DNA from: Bartonella bovis 91-4
GTDB taxonomy: Bacteria > Pseudomonadota > Alphaproteobacteria > Rhizobiales > Rhizobiaceae
Direction of reading: 5' to 3'
NCBI RefSeq assembly: GCF_000384965.1
Contig: NZ_CM001844.1
Span: 1,094,042-1,158,041, forward strand
DNA: 64,000 bases
Part shown: positions 31,628 through 40,948 of the stretch, piece after piece
Position numbering within the stretch: position 1 is the first letter of the stretch
Layout: every line of letters begins with the position of its first letter
The notes under the pieces: generated by a model
What the model was told of the DNA's origin: nothing
Seen by the model: the letters and a program-made list of their open reading frames with translations, nothing else
The model's database searches: none
Position numbers and translations under genes: made by a program

Positions 31628-31919
31628 TTATTTGATTTGATATAATTATTTGATTCTACCGCTTTCTATACTATAAAAAACTTAGCACACTGTTAACATT
31701 GATTTATAATTTCATAATTATTAAAATAAGGAATGTTTAGGATTTGTCGATTAAAAAATAACAACAATTAGCTAAAATCATCATAATTGTTTTGGTTTAT
31801 CTTTTTTACCACCACAAAAGCTAAAAACTAGAACTCTTCTTCAACATGCTATAAAAACACCAATAAAATATATTTTGGTCATTATAAATAAATCAAAAGT
31901 CTAATAAGAAAGATAACCT

Positions 31920-33023
31920 ATGGGTTTTAAATGTGGTATCGTCGGGCTGCCCAATGTTGGTAAATCAACCCTTTTTAACGCGTTAACAAAAACAGCTACA
32001 GCACAAGCAGCTAATTATCCTTTTTGTACAATCGAGCCTAATACCGGTGAAGTTGCTGTACCAGATCCACGAATAGAAAAAATCGCCTCTATTGTTGGTT
32101 CAAAAGAAATCATCCCTACACGTATCAATTTTGTTGATATTGCAGGACTTGTTCGTGGAGCTTCAAAGGGTGAAGGTTTAGGCAATAAATTTTTAGCCAA
32201 TATTCGCGAAGTCGATGCCATTATCCATGTACTACGGTGTTTTAAAGATGAAGATATTACCCATGTAGAAGGAAGAATCGATCCTGTTTCTGACGCTATA
32301 ACTGTTGATACAGAACTTATGCTCGCAGACCTTGAAAGTCTTGAACGACGAATCATACAAGTTCGTAAACGTGCAATTGGAAAAGACAAAGAAGCTTTAG
32401 CAATTCTTCCTATAATGGAAGCAGCATTAGAATTATTACAAAAAGGAGAGCCTGTACGGTTATTGCTTAAAAATATTTCCTCTGATGAACGACGTATTCT
32501 TCATGGTTTAAATCTTTTAACCTCAAAGCCTGTGCTTTATGTTTGTAATGTCAGCGAAAATGAAATTTCTCATGGCAATGATTTTACTAAAGCAGTGGAG
32601 AAAATAGCTGCAGAGCAAAAAGCGCAAAGTATTACTATTTCTGTTTCCATTGAATCTGAGATTGCTCAACTTTCTGACGAAGAAGCTATAGAATATCTCC
32701 ATGTATTAGGATTATCTGAGCCTAGTTTGAATCGACTCATTCATGCTGGTTATCATCTGCTTGATTTAATTACTTATTTTACTTGTGGGCCTAAGGAAAC
32801 ACGAGCCTGGACAATCACCCGTGGTACCAAAGCACCTCAAGCAGCTGGTGTTATTCACTCAGACTTTGAACGTGGCTTTATTCGCGCACAAACTATTAGT
32901 TACAAAGATTATATTACCTTAGGTGGAGAAAACGCAGCAAAAGAAGCAGGAAAAGCCCGTGATGAAGGTAAAGAATATATAGTACAAGATGGTGATATTA
33001 TGTTATTTAAACACAATACTTAA
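31920..33023 (+). CDS. ychF: YchF/OLA1-type P-loop ATPase
   Basis: Translation-linked P-loop protein of the Obg family that prefers ATP and is sensitive to redox state. The 367-residue protein has GLPNVGKS (9-16, Walker A), the G3-like DIAGLVRGASKGEGLGN, a coiled-coil insertion (about 125-200) and a C-terminal TGS domain (about 280-365, ending VQDGDIMLFKHN). The G4 motif is the altered NVSE type that lowers GTP specificity. Length is normal. Confidence 0.96.
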   Translation: MGFKCGIVGLPNVGKSTLFNALTKTATAQAANYPFCTIEPNTGEVAVPDPRIEKIASIVGSKEIIPTRINFVDIAGLVRGASKGEGLGNKFLANIREVDAIIHVLRCFKDEDITHVEGRIDPVSDAITVDTELMLADLESLERRIIQVRKRAIGKDKEALAILPIMEAALELLQKGEPVRLLLKNISSDERRILHGLNLLTSKPVLYVCNVSENEISHGNDFTKAVEKIAAEQKAQSITISVSIESEIAQLSDEEAIEYLHVLGLSEPSLNRLIHAGYHLLDLITYFTCGPKETRAWTITRGTKAPQAAGVIHSDFERGFIRAQTISYKDYITLGGENAAKEAGKARDEGKEYIVQDGDIMLFKHNT

Positions 33024-33086
33024 TATCATTATCTTTTTACATATTTTTGCATAAAACTGTTTCCGTATTCTCAAAGAGCACTATTC

Positions 33087-33125
33087 AACAAAAACAGCCG
33101 CATTATGAGAGCGACTGCTTTGTTT
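33087..33125. terminator. Possible bidirectional terminator
   Basis: An imperfect hairpin between convergent ychF and the PRC-barrel gene: CGC/GCG and CAG/CTG pairs extended by an A-rich arm (33087-33101) and a T-rich arm (33111-33125). The stem has several mismatches, so the call is moderate. Confidence 0.4.
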
Positions 33126-33147
33126 ATCAAAGATAGAAATACAAAAA

Positions 33148-33585
33148 CTAACGTATCAAATAGTCTTCATATTTAAACTTTGGAGCTTCTTTCAAAGCAT
33201 TCTTTGTCACATTGACCATAAGCCTCCACTTACCATCATCACGTTTCATCTGGAGTTTTTCTGGAGAAATGGCAACATAATGCTCACCCATACCGAAAAA
33301 ACCGCCAATACTAACAACAATCCCATCAATCTTATTCTGACGTAAAATAATATCTTTTACCTCACCAATTTCTTCATTTTCTATATTATATATATTCACA
33401 CCTATAAGGTTTGAAGCAACGAAATCAGTTGTTAAAGGTGTAGCATCACCTGCAACCATATCTGCCTTAACTCGTACAATACCTTCTGCTAAAACCTTTT
33501 CATGTTCAGAAGACAACGAAAATTGGGCATAAGCACTAGAAACCATTAAAATTGACGTAAGAGCAGTGATAGCAATTTTTTTCAT
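33148..33585 (-). CDS. Exported PRC-barrel protein
   Basis: A 145-residue protein with a clear signal peptide (MKKIAITALTSILMVSSAYA) and one PRC-barrel domain (about 48-130: NLIGVNIYNIENEEIGEVKDI, then VSIGGFFGMGEHYVAI). Exported PRC-barrel proteins of this form are frequent in rhizobia; their job in the periplasm is not known. The ATG at 33585 is preferred over 33621 because GGAGA lies just ahead and the signal peptide begins correctly. Single gene, convergent with ychF. Confidence 0.85.
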   Translation of the reverse strand: MKKIAITALTSILMVSSAYAQFSLSSEHEKVLAEGIVRVKADMVAGDATPLTTDFVASNLIGVNIYNIENEEIGEVKDIILRQNKIDGIVVSIGGFFGMGEHYVAISPEKLQMKRDDGKWRLMVNVTKNALKEAPKFKYEDYLIR

Positions 33586-34189
33586 TTTACATTCTCCATT
33601 TTTACTTTTACATGCTCTCAATGCACAATAATTTGATTTGTTCCCTATGTGCTTTAAGATTAGCTACTCTCTCTTTGTGTATTCCCTCAATTATATGGTT
33701 TTTTCGAATTTCTTATCTCAATCATGCAAAATTAGTTTTTATAAGACAACAACGCCCCAAATATTGACCAGTTTTAAAAGAACATGTACCTGTTATAAAA
33801 CTTGTATAAAAATCATAACTCAGCAGAATTTATGTGTATTACAAACACCGTGCACAAATAATGGTCAACAGTGTTGAAATAAGCCAAAATTAAATCTTTT
33901 TATTAGTAAAGATAATAAAAACTAATCTTTTTGAAAAAATACCAAGCATTCATTGAAACAATGTATTTTAGATCATTTTGATATGCGTAATACCTCTACG
34001 TTCTTTGAGACATAAATATATTTAAAATATATACTTCCTCTATTTATTGCATATAAATAAAAGCCTGTGTAAATAACCCTCTCTCAATTTCAAAATAAAC
34101 AGCTACAAAAAACAACACCTTTATTCTCTAGGGAGAGAATTATATAGATCCTCTTACAAAGAAATATGTAAAGCTATACGGAATAATAT
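33586..34189. other. Gene-free spacer upstream of trmL
   Basis: About 600 AT-rich bases between divergent genes. An open frame of 79 codons (33638-33877, +) gives a Cys- and Tyr-rich peptide without domain or ribosome site and is treated as chance. No RNA gene was recognised. Confidence 0.35.
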
Positions 34190-34666
34190 ATGACACTTCA
34201 CATTGCTCTTTTTCAACCAGATATTGCTGGTAATACTGGAACAATTTTACGCCTCAGCGCTTGTTTTGGTATACACGTGCATATTATTGAACCAGCAGGC
34301 TTTAACTTATCAGATCGTAACCTTAAACGAGCAGGTATGGATTATCTTGAATATGTTTCGTTGGAACGTCACATTGATTGGCAGCACTTTATTGAAACTA
34401 TGAGACATTTTAATCGCCGTCTTTTGCTTTTGAGCACAAAAGCAAAAACATGCTATACAGATATACACTATCAAAAAAACGATGTTTTACTTTTCGGTCG
34501 TGAATCAGCCGGTGTTCCTAATTATGTTTATGAAACAGTTGATCATGCATTAACAATTCCTATGCAGCCATACGCACGTTCTTTGAATCTCGCAATGAGT
34601 GTAGCCATAACAACCGGAGAAGCCCTTCGCCAAATTGGTTATAATGAGATAGAAAATATCGTCTAA
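34190..34666 (+). CDS. trmL: tRNA (cytidine/uridine-34-2'-O)-methyltransferase TrmL
   Basis: SPOUT-fold enzyme that methylates the wobble ribose in tRNA-Leu isoacceptors. The 158-residue protein has the opening IALFQPDIAGNTGTILR, FGRESAGVP as motif II, and the knot-forming IPMQPYARSLNLAMSVAI at the C-terminus. This short form without an extra RNA-binding domain is typical of TrmL. It is convergent with cca. Confidence 0.93.
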   Translation: MTLHIALFQPDIAGNTGTILRLSACFGIHVHIIEPAGFNLSDRNLKRAGMDYLEYVSLERHIDWQHFIETMRHFNRRLLLLSTKAKTCYTDIHYQKNDVLLFGRESAGVPNYVYETVDHALTIPMQPYARSLNLAMSVAITTGEALRQIGYNEIENIV

Positions 34667-34702
34667 ACAAAGAAATAGAAAGTTGCGTATAAAAACTTAG
34701 TA

Positions 34703-35956
34703 TTATTGTTCAATTTTTTCTAATAACTCGTTACGATCCATTAAAAATCCGCTTTTAACCCAGGTATTTTCTAGCTCTTTAAGCTTTTGACCTAAAAGTA
34801 CTCCATGAACTAAACCTTTTTTCATCAAATCTTTACCACTTATAGGAAAAGTTGGAATCTGCCATTGTTGAGCCAAGTGATAAAGTTGAAGATAATATTC
34901 TGCTTTTTGCAAAATTTCGTTTTCATCTAAAATACCAACACAGACAGATGCTAAGGATAAAGATAATTGATCTAAAACGGGTTGTCGTCCATGAAAATAA
35001 ATCAATTTTTTCACACAAACATCTGAACAGTTTGATTTGATCATCTCCAACTTTGCCCATTCCTGTAATCGCTTTTTCTCTTCATTAGATAAACGCAAAC
35101 GATGAGCCATATCATGAAGACGTACGCAATCAGGAGGTAGTAAACTTTCTAACCGTAGCAATGGGTCTGCTTTCCAACCAAGGATACGCTCTATTTTCAC
35201 AAGTGGGTGGATTACATCAATACCCCATTTTTCTGTTTCAGGTAAAATGAGTGTTAAAATACCACTTTGACGCATCCATAAAAGAGCACGCGTTGGATCT
35301 GAAGCAGTAAGAAGTTTTTTCATTTCTCCCCAAATACGCTCAGATGAAAGTTTGTGCAGACCTTGTTTCAAAGAAATGCATGCTTTCAACCCTTGCGTAT
35401 CAGGTCGCCCTTCCCCATACCAAGCAAAAAAACGAAAAAAACGTAAAATACGTAAATAATCTTCACAAATACGATCCTTCGCAACACCTATAAAACGTAT
35501 CGTTTTGCTTTCAATATCATTCAAGCCTCCCACTTCATCATAAAGTTGACCAGATGCATCACAATAAAGCGCATTGATGGTAAAATCTCGTCGTTGAGCG
35601 TCCTTTTTCCAATCGCGACAAAAGGAAACTTTTGCATAACGACCATCTGTTTCAATGTCAGAGCGAAGCGTTGTAACTTCATAGCAACGAGATTCGATGA
35701 CGACTGTCACTGTACCAAAATCAACACCTGTAGGAATAGCTTTAAATCCTTCTTGTTCTACACGCTTTATAACCTGCTGCGGCAAACAGGTCGTAGCAAT
35801 ATCAATATCGCTAATGGGTTGATTCAAGAGTTGATTACGTACTGCACCACCAACAATACGTGCCTCTTCACCATCCAATGATAAAATGCAAAGAAGTGTT
35901 TGGATATGGTCATTCTGCAACCAACCAACTTGTCTGAAATTTTGTGGTATGCTCAT
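34703..35956 (-). CDS. cca: CCA-adding tRNA nucleotidyltransferase
   Basis: Adds or repairs the 3'-CCA of tRNAs. The 417-residue class II enzyme has GGAVRN (36-41) and the metal-binding pair Asp50/Asp52 (ISDIDIATT), RRDFTINALYCD, and RILRFFRFFAWYG in the neck. The N-terminal head is followed by a helical body of the alphaproteobacterial type. Identity as CCA-adding rather than poly(A) polymerase is supported by the short N-terminus and the lack of a basic C-terminal tail. The only tRNA in the window already encodes its own CCA. Confidence 0.93.
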   Translation of the reverse strand: MSIPQNFRQVGWLQNDHIQTLLCILSLDGEEARIVGGAVRNQLLNQPISDIDIATTCLPQQVIKRVEQEGFKAIPTGVDFGTVTVVIESRCYEVTTLRSDIETDGRYAKVSFCRDWKKDAQRRDFTINALYCDASGQLYDEVGGLNDIESKTIRFIGVAKDRICEDYLRILRFFRFFAWYGEGRPDTQGLKACISLKQGLHKLSSERIWGEMKKLLTASDPTRALLWMRQSGILTLILPETEKWGIDVIHPLVKIERILGWKADPLLRLESLLPPDCVRLHDMAHRLRLSNEEKKRLQEWAKLEMIKSNCSDVCVKKLIYFHGRQPVLDQLSLSLASVCVGILDENEILQKAEYYLQLYHLAQQWQIPTFPISGKDLMKKGLVHGVLLGQKLKELENTWVKSGFLMDRNELLEKIEQ

Positions 35957-36204
35957 CCACTTAACCTTTTGAACAAATTCTTAACACTTCTCTCTATTTA
36001 GTAATCTTATCGCACAATAATTTGTAACACGTTTCTTATGAGCTATAACTCCTCCTTCATTAATACACTTCTCCATCTGTGCACGAATAAAAAAAACATC
36101 TTACCATACTTCTTTTCTCTTCATTTTCTGTTACAAATTATACAATATTTATTATCGTATAAAAGAAATCACTACTTTGCGACAACTGTCTTTAAGGAAA
36201 CAAT

Positions 36205-37236
36205 ATGAGTCAAGATGATACGTTATCTAATTCCACCGAAAAGATTAATATAAATAAAGATATCAAATCGATCGTTGATGATATTGATGCGGCCTATAAA
36301 AAATTAGTCACCCTACAAAAAACGATTGACAAAGTTATTTTCGGTCAAAGTCACGTGATTGAATATACTTTAACAGCCATTTTGGCTGGGGGGCACGCCC
36401 TTCTTGTTGGTGTTCCAGGGCTGGCTAAAACACGCCTTGTTGAAACATTAAGCCTTGTTCTAGGGCTTGATGGAAAACGTATCCAATTCACACCAGATTT
36501 AATGCCATCAGATATTATCGGTTCTGAAATTATGGACTTAGATAAAAACGGTAAACGCTTTTTTCGTTACATCCAAGGCCCTGTTTTTGCACAACTTCTT
36601 ATGGCAGATGAAATTAACCGTGCTTCTCCTCGTACTCAATCAGCTCTTTTGCAAGCCATGCAAGAATATCACGTCACTATTGCCGGTACTCGTTATGATT
36701 TGCCAAAACCTTTTCATGTATTTGCAACACAAAATCCTCTCGAACAAGAAGGAACCTACCCACTTCCTGAAGCACAACTTGATCGCTTTTTGATGCAAAT
36801 TGATATTGATTATCCTGATCTTACTACGGAACGGCGCATTATTTTAGAAACAACAGGTCAAAAAAGCCAAACTGTAAAACCAGTTTTATCAACCCAAAAA
36901 TTACAAACAATTCAAACAATCGTCCGCAAAATACCTATTTCTGAAAATATTGTTGAAGCCATTTTGAAACTAGTGCGTTCAGCTCGTCCAAACGAGGACA
37001 ATCCCTTTGCAAATACTTATATTGCTTGGGGACCTGGACCTCGAGCTTCACAAGCTCTTTCACTTTGTGCTCGCGCCCGTGCTCTTTATCACGGACGTTT
37101 ATCCCCCTCACTTGACGATATTAAAGCATTAGCTTATCCTGTATTACAACACCGCATGGCACTTAATTTTTCTGCACGTGCTGATAATATAGCTGTCAAA
37201 GATATTATTGCTAAGCTTGTGAAAGATACTCTTTAA
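36205..37236 (+). CDS. MoxR-family AAA+ ATPase
   Basis: AAA+ chaperone-like ATPase of 343 residues: Walker A GVPGLAKT (69-76), Walker B LLMADEIN (131-138), sensor 1 ATQNP and a C-terminal lid domain (about 245-340, with GPGPRASQALSL). MoxR proteins usually work with VWA-domain proteins to mature or load partner complexes. AAGGAAA precedes the ATG. It is the first of four genes that overlap one another: its stop TAA shares a base with the next ATG. The partner set (DUF58, BatA-DUF4159, VWA-like) is typical of a MoxR block in rhizobia. Its client is not known. Confidence 0.95.
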   Translation: MSQDDTLSNSTEKININKDIKSIVDDIDAAYKKLVTLQKTIDKVIFGQSHVIEYTLTAILAGGHALLVGVPGLAKTRLVETLSLVLGLDGKRIQFTPDLMPSDIIGSEIMDLDKNGKRFFRYIQGPVFAQLLMADEINRASPRTQSALLQAMQEYHVTIAGTRYDLPKPFHVFATQNPLEQEGTYPLPEAQLDRFLMQIDIDYPDLTTERRIILETTGQKSQTVKPVLSTQKLQTIQTIVRKIPISENIVEAILKLVRSARPNEDNPFANTYIAWGPGPRASQALSLCARARALYHGRLSPSLDDIKALAYPVLQHRMALNFSARADNIAVKDIIAKLVKDTL

Positions 37237-38147
37237 TGGCTATTGGCAAAAAAGTTTCTAAGAAAGACCCACTATCGTTTATTGCAAAACTGCATAAAGA
37301 TGTAGGAAATATGCCTCATCTTCTTTTACAAGCACGCCTTATTGCTAATACACTAATGGCTGGTTACTATAGCCAACGTAAACGTGGTAATGGAGATAAT
37401 TTCTGGCAATTTCGTCTGTATGTCGAAGGAGAATCCACAACACATATCGATTGGCGTCGTTCTGCACGTGATGAACACACTTACTTACGTGAACGCGAAT
37501 GGGAAACAGCACAAACAGTTTGGATTTGGCCAGATCAAAGTGCTTCTATGCATTATTGTTCACGCTTTTCTAAAATTTCCAAAGGCAATTATGCGATTAT
37601 TCTTTCCCTTGCACTGGCAACACTTCTTGCACGAGATGGTCAATATATAGCTATTCCTGATCTAATGGCTCCCACCATAACATCTAATGTAGCAGAACGC
37701 ATGGCAATGGCTTTAACAAATCATCAAGTTGAAAATTCATTTCCAGATTTCTCGGCTATTAACCGCTTTTCACAAGTCATCATAATTAGCGATTTTCTTG
37801 ATCAGTCTGAAAAAATCATTCAACATTTAAGAATTTTGGTGGCAAAACAAGTGAATGTGCATTTAATTGAAGTTGCAGATCCTGCAGAAGAGAGCTTTCC
37901 CTACAAAGGACGTACAGAATTTTTCGACCCTGAAACTAAGCAAAAGCTTCTTTTAGGAAAAGCAGAAAGCTTCCGTAAACATTATTGCAAACTCTACCAA
38001 AAAAGACGGGAAAAATTAATAAATTTCTGCTCACACCAAGGGTGGAGTTACCATGTAAACACAACTGACCGACCTTTAAAAGAAACTATCTTGCAACTTA
38101 CAAATAGAATGAATGCCTCTGTACCTTATACAGGGAGGGCACTTTGA
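37236..38147 (+). CDS. DUF58 protein of the MoxR operon
   Basis: Protein of 303 residues. The DUF58 signature lies at about 50-90 (RKRGNGDNFWQFRLYVEGES, then HIDWRRSARDEH). After it comes a VWA-like fold with a MIDAS-type DQSAS (100-104). No signal peptide or membrane helix is evident, so it should be cytoplasmic. In related systems the DUF58 protein is the direct partner of the MoxR ATPase. The start overlaps the MoxR stop (TAATG), and its own stop overlaps the TTG start of the next gene. Confidence 0.93.
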   Translation: MAIGKKVSKKDPLSFIAKLHKDVGNMPHLLLQARLIANTLMAGYYSQRKRGNGDNFWQFRLYVEGESTTHIDWRRSARDEHTYLREREWETAQTVWIWPDQSASMHYCSRFSKISKGNYAIILSLALATLLARDGQYIAIPDLMAPTITSNVAERMAMALTNHQVENSFPDFSAINRFSQVIIISDFLDQSEKIIQHLRILVAKQVNVHLIEVADPAEESFPYKGRTEFFDPETKQKLLLGKAESFRKHYCKLYQKRREKLINFCSHQGWSYHVNTTDRPLKETILQLTNRMNASVPYTGRAL

Positions 38148-40948
38148 GTTTTGAAGCTCCCTTAGTTTTGCTCGGGCTTTTGGCCTTACCATTTATTTGG
38201 TGGTTGTTGCGGACAACACCTTCCACGCCTCATAAAGAGCTTTTTCCTCCTTTGCGCCTCTTGCTTAAACGAACTAATCAGCAAGAAACAGCCAACCATA
38301 CACCTTGGTGGTTGTTATTGCTACGGCTCATTATAATAGCATTAATTACTATCGCCTTAGCACTCCCTATATGGAACAAAAATCCTGTTATTCTTTCGGG
38401 ATCTCAACCGTTGGCACTTATTATTGATAATGGGTGGGCTTCTGCTGAAGAATGGAAAAAACGTATTACCGTTGCAAAATCCCTACTTGTACAAGCAGAA
38501 AAACATAAAAAAGATATTTATTTACTTGCAACAGCTGAAAACAACACCCAAGAAATTGGCCCCCTTTCTGTAGAAGTTGCAAGGCAACATTTAATGCATT
38601 TGCAACCTCACCCCTGGCCTGTCAATCGTGTGCAAGCATTTAAAAAGCTTATTGAAAAAACTGGCAAAAAACCTCTTGATATTGCTTACTTAAGTGATGG
38701 TTTACAAACAAATGAAGATAAACAAATCTTCACTTTCATTGAACAATTAAAGCCTAAAACACTCCTATGGTATTCAGCTGATATTTCTAACTTGATTGGC
38801 ATAACAGGCATAATCAATAACGATGGAAATATGGCAGCACGCGTTATTCGTGCAGCCACTCATGATAAGTCTATGACAACATTAAGCCTTTATGATTTCA
38901 AAAGTCAGCTTCTTGGGCGTTTTACGGTAAACTTTCATGAAGGAGAAACAACAGCCCTTGTTCCTCTCAACTTACCGCTTGAATTACGTAATGACATTGC
39001 ATGGATAAAAATTGATAACCACGCTCAAGCTGCTGCGACTTTTTTAATTGATAGCCGTAACCAAATAAGTCGTGTTGCTCTTCTGTCACCAAATATTAAT
39101 GAAATGGTGCAGCCTTTACTGTCTCCACTTTACTATGTCATAAAAGCATTGCAGGAACATGCACAGATTATAACAGCTGGCGGAAGAGAACTTTCAATTG
39201 ATATTGATCATTTACTCAAACAAAATCCGTCTGTTTTCATTATGGGTGACATTGCTAATATGTCAAAAACAGCAGAAAAAAAGCTATCTAATTTTGTGAA
39301 TAAAGGGGGGGTGCTTATCCGTTTTGCTGGAGAGAATCTAAGTTCTGCAGAACAATATGACAGCTTACTACCTGTGCCATTACGTTCTGGTGAACGTTAT
39401 CTTGGAAGTACTATGTCGTGGGCAAAACCACAAAAATTAGCACCTTTTGCAAAAAATAGCTTTTTCTTTGATCTTCCTTTTCCAGAAGAAGTCACTGTTT
39501 CACGTCAAATCTTAGCAGAACCAAGTTCAGATCTTTTTGAAAAAACATGGCTCAGCCTTGCTGATGGAACCCCCCTTCTCACAGCTGCTAACTATGGAAA
39601 AGGCGTACTTATTTTTGTCCATATTGCACCTGATCCTACATGGTCAAATCTTCCGCTTTCTGGATTTTTTGCACAAATGTTGCAAAAACTTACCACACTT
39701 AGTGCATATGACCAAGAAGCCCCTATACAAACACAGACCATAACTGCACAAAGCCCTTGGCGAACATTAAATGCTGATGGTCAACTACAAATACCCTCCC
39801 CCCGTATCGCTCCACTTGTCATTGATGTACAAAAACCACCCCTTCCATCCTATGATACCCCACCTGGATTTTATGGTTCTAAAAATAATCTTTATGCATT
39901 GAATTTATTAAATCATTCATCAAATTTAATGAAACAATTGTCACTACCCGCCTCCTCAGGTAATGATCTGTTATCTTACGATACACAAGAGAAACATCTT
40001 GTTGGACCACTTTTAGGGCTAGCTAGCTTATTTTTAGCTCTAGACAGTTTTTTAGTTTTATGGATAGGAGGAGCTTTTCTTTTTAATAGACGAAGTAATA
40101 TGTTCTTCCTACTTCTATTAATAGCAAGCTTCATTACCTTATTATCCCATCTACCAACCACTCATGCACAAACTATGGAAAAGCATGATGAAATCATGGT
40201 GCAAGCAGCTGGTGTCACCCATCTTGCTTATGTTGTAACTAATAATCATGAAATTGATACAACAAGTAAAAGTGGATTAGAAGCACTCAGTCAGTTTATT
40301 GCAGAGCGTACAATGCTTTCGCCTGGTTCTGTTGTAGCACTTGATCTTGATAAAGATGAACTTTCTTTCTATCCTCTTATTTACTGGCCTATTGACGCTG
40401 ATAGCCCTATGCCAACGCAAAAAAGTCTTGAAAAAATAAATGCTTTTATGAAACATGGTGGTACAGTTTTATTTGACACCCGTGATCAAATAAGTACCAA
40501 CCTTAACCTTGAAGAAACTGCTACCCCAGCTACACAAAGATTGCGTGCTATTTTAAGCGGATTAAATATTCCAGCCATTGAACCGGTATCAGCTGATCAT
40601 GTTGTTACTCGTTCTTTTTATATTATGCCTGATTTTCCTGGACGCTATCGTGGTTCACCTTTATGGGTTGAATCATCATCAATAAATAAAAAAAATAAAA
40701 ACTCTATTGCCACTGGAGATAATGTTAGTTCTCTTCTTATCACTGCCAATAACTTCGCTGGTGCTTGGGCACTAGACGAGAAAGGTACATGGAAATACCC
40801 ACTTATTCCCAATGACCCTATGCAACGCCTATGGGCATTTCGCGCAGGACTCAATATTGTCATCTACATGCTTACAGGCAATTACAAGGCCGATCAGATT
40901 CATGTGCCTGCATTGTTAGAGAGTTTTAACAGAAAAAAAAGCCAATGA
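38144..40948 (+). CDS. BatA-like / DUF4159 membrane protein
   Basis: Inner-membrane protein of 934 residues. Two N-terminal helices (about 6-24 and 55-76) form a BatA-type membrane module with the opening APLVLLGLLALPFIWWLLR. A large non-cytoplasmic or VWA-like middle part follows, with an amidotransferase-like stretch near 360-510. Then come two more helices (about 623-645 and 651-668), and a C-terminal DUF4159 domain (about 685-900, HLAYVVTNN...LIYWPIDAD...HGGTVLFDTRD). The start is TTG, overlapping the DUF58 stop, and is supported by GGGAGG at 38133-38138. It overlaps the next gene by four bases (ATGA). Role unknown; presumed part of a membrane complex served by the MoxR ATPase. Confidence 0.88.
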   Translation: MSFEAPLVLLGLLALPFIWWLLRTTPSTPHKELFPPLRLLLKRTNQQETANHTPWWLLLLRLIIIALITIALALPIWNKNPVILSGSQPLALIIDNGWASAEEWKKRITVAKSLLVQAEKHKKDIYLLATAENNTQEIGPLSVEVARQHLMHLQPHPWPVNRVQAFKKLIEKTGKKPLDIAYLSDGLQTNEDKQIFTFIEQLKPKTLLWYSADISNLIGITGIINNDGNMAARVIRAATHDKSMTTLSLYDFKSQLLGRFTVNFHEGETTALVPLNLPLELRNDIAWIKIDNHAQAAATFLIDSRNQISRVALLSPNINEMVQPLLSPLYYVIKALQEHAQIITAGGRELSIDIDHLLKQNPSVFIMGDIANMSKTAEKKLSNFVNKGGVLIRFAGENLSSAEQYDSLLPVPLRSGERYLGSTMSWAKPQKLAPFAKNSFFFDLPFPEEVTVSRQILAEPSSDLFEKTWLSLADGTPLLTAANYGKGVLIFVHIAPDPTWSNLPLSGFFAQMLQKLTTLSAYDQEAPIQTQTITAQSPWRTLNADGQLQIPSPRIAPLVIDVQKPPLPSYDTPPGFYGSKNNLYALNLLNHSSNLMKQLSLPASSGNDLLSYDTQEKHLVGPLLGLASLFLALDSFLVLWIGGAFLFNRRSNMFFLLLLIASFITLLSHLPTTHAQTMEKHDEIMVQAAGVTHLAYVVTNNHEIDTTSKSGLEALSQFIAERTMLSPGSVVALDLDKDELSFYPLIYWPIDADSPMPTQKSLEKINAFMKHGGTVLFDTRDQISTNLNLEETATPATQRLRAILSGLNIPAIEPVSADHVVTRSFYIMPDFPGRYRGSPLWVESSSINKKNKNSIATGDNVSSLLITANNFAGAWALDEKGTWKYPLIPNDPMQRLWAFRAGLNIVIYMLTGNYKADQIHVPALLESFNRKKSQ

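Noticed and set aside
33638..33877. Open frame of 79 codons, Cys- and Tyr-rich
   Set aside because: It has no ribosome site, no signal or domain, and lies in an AT-rich gap where such frames occur by chance.
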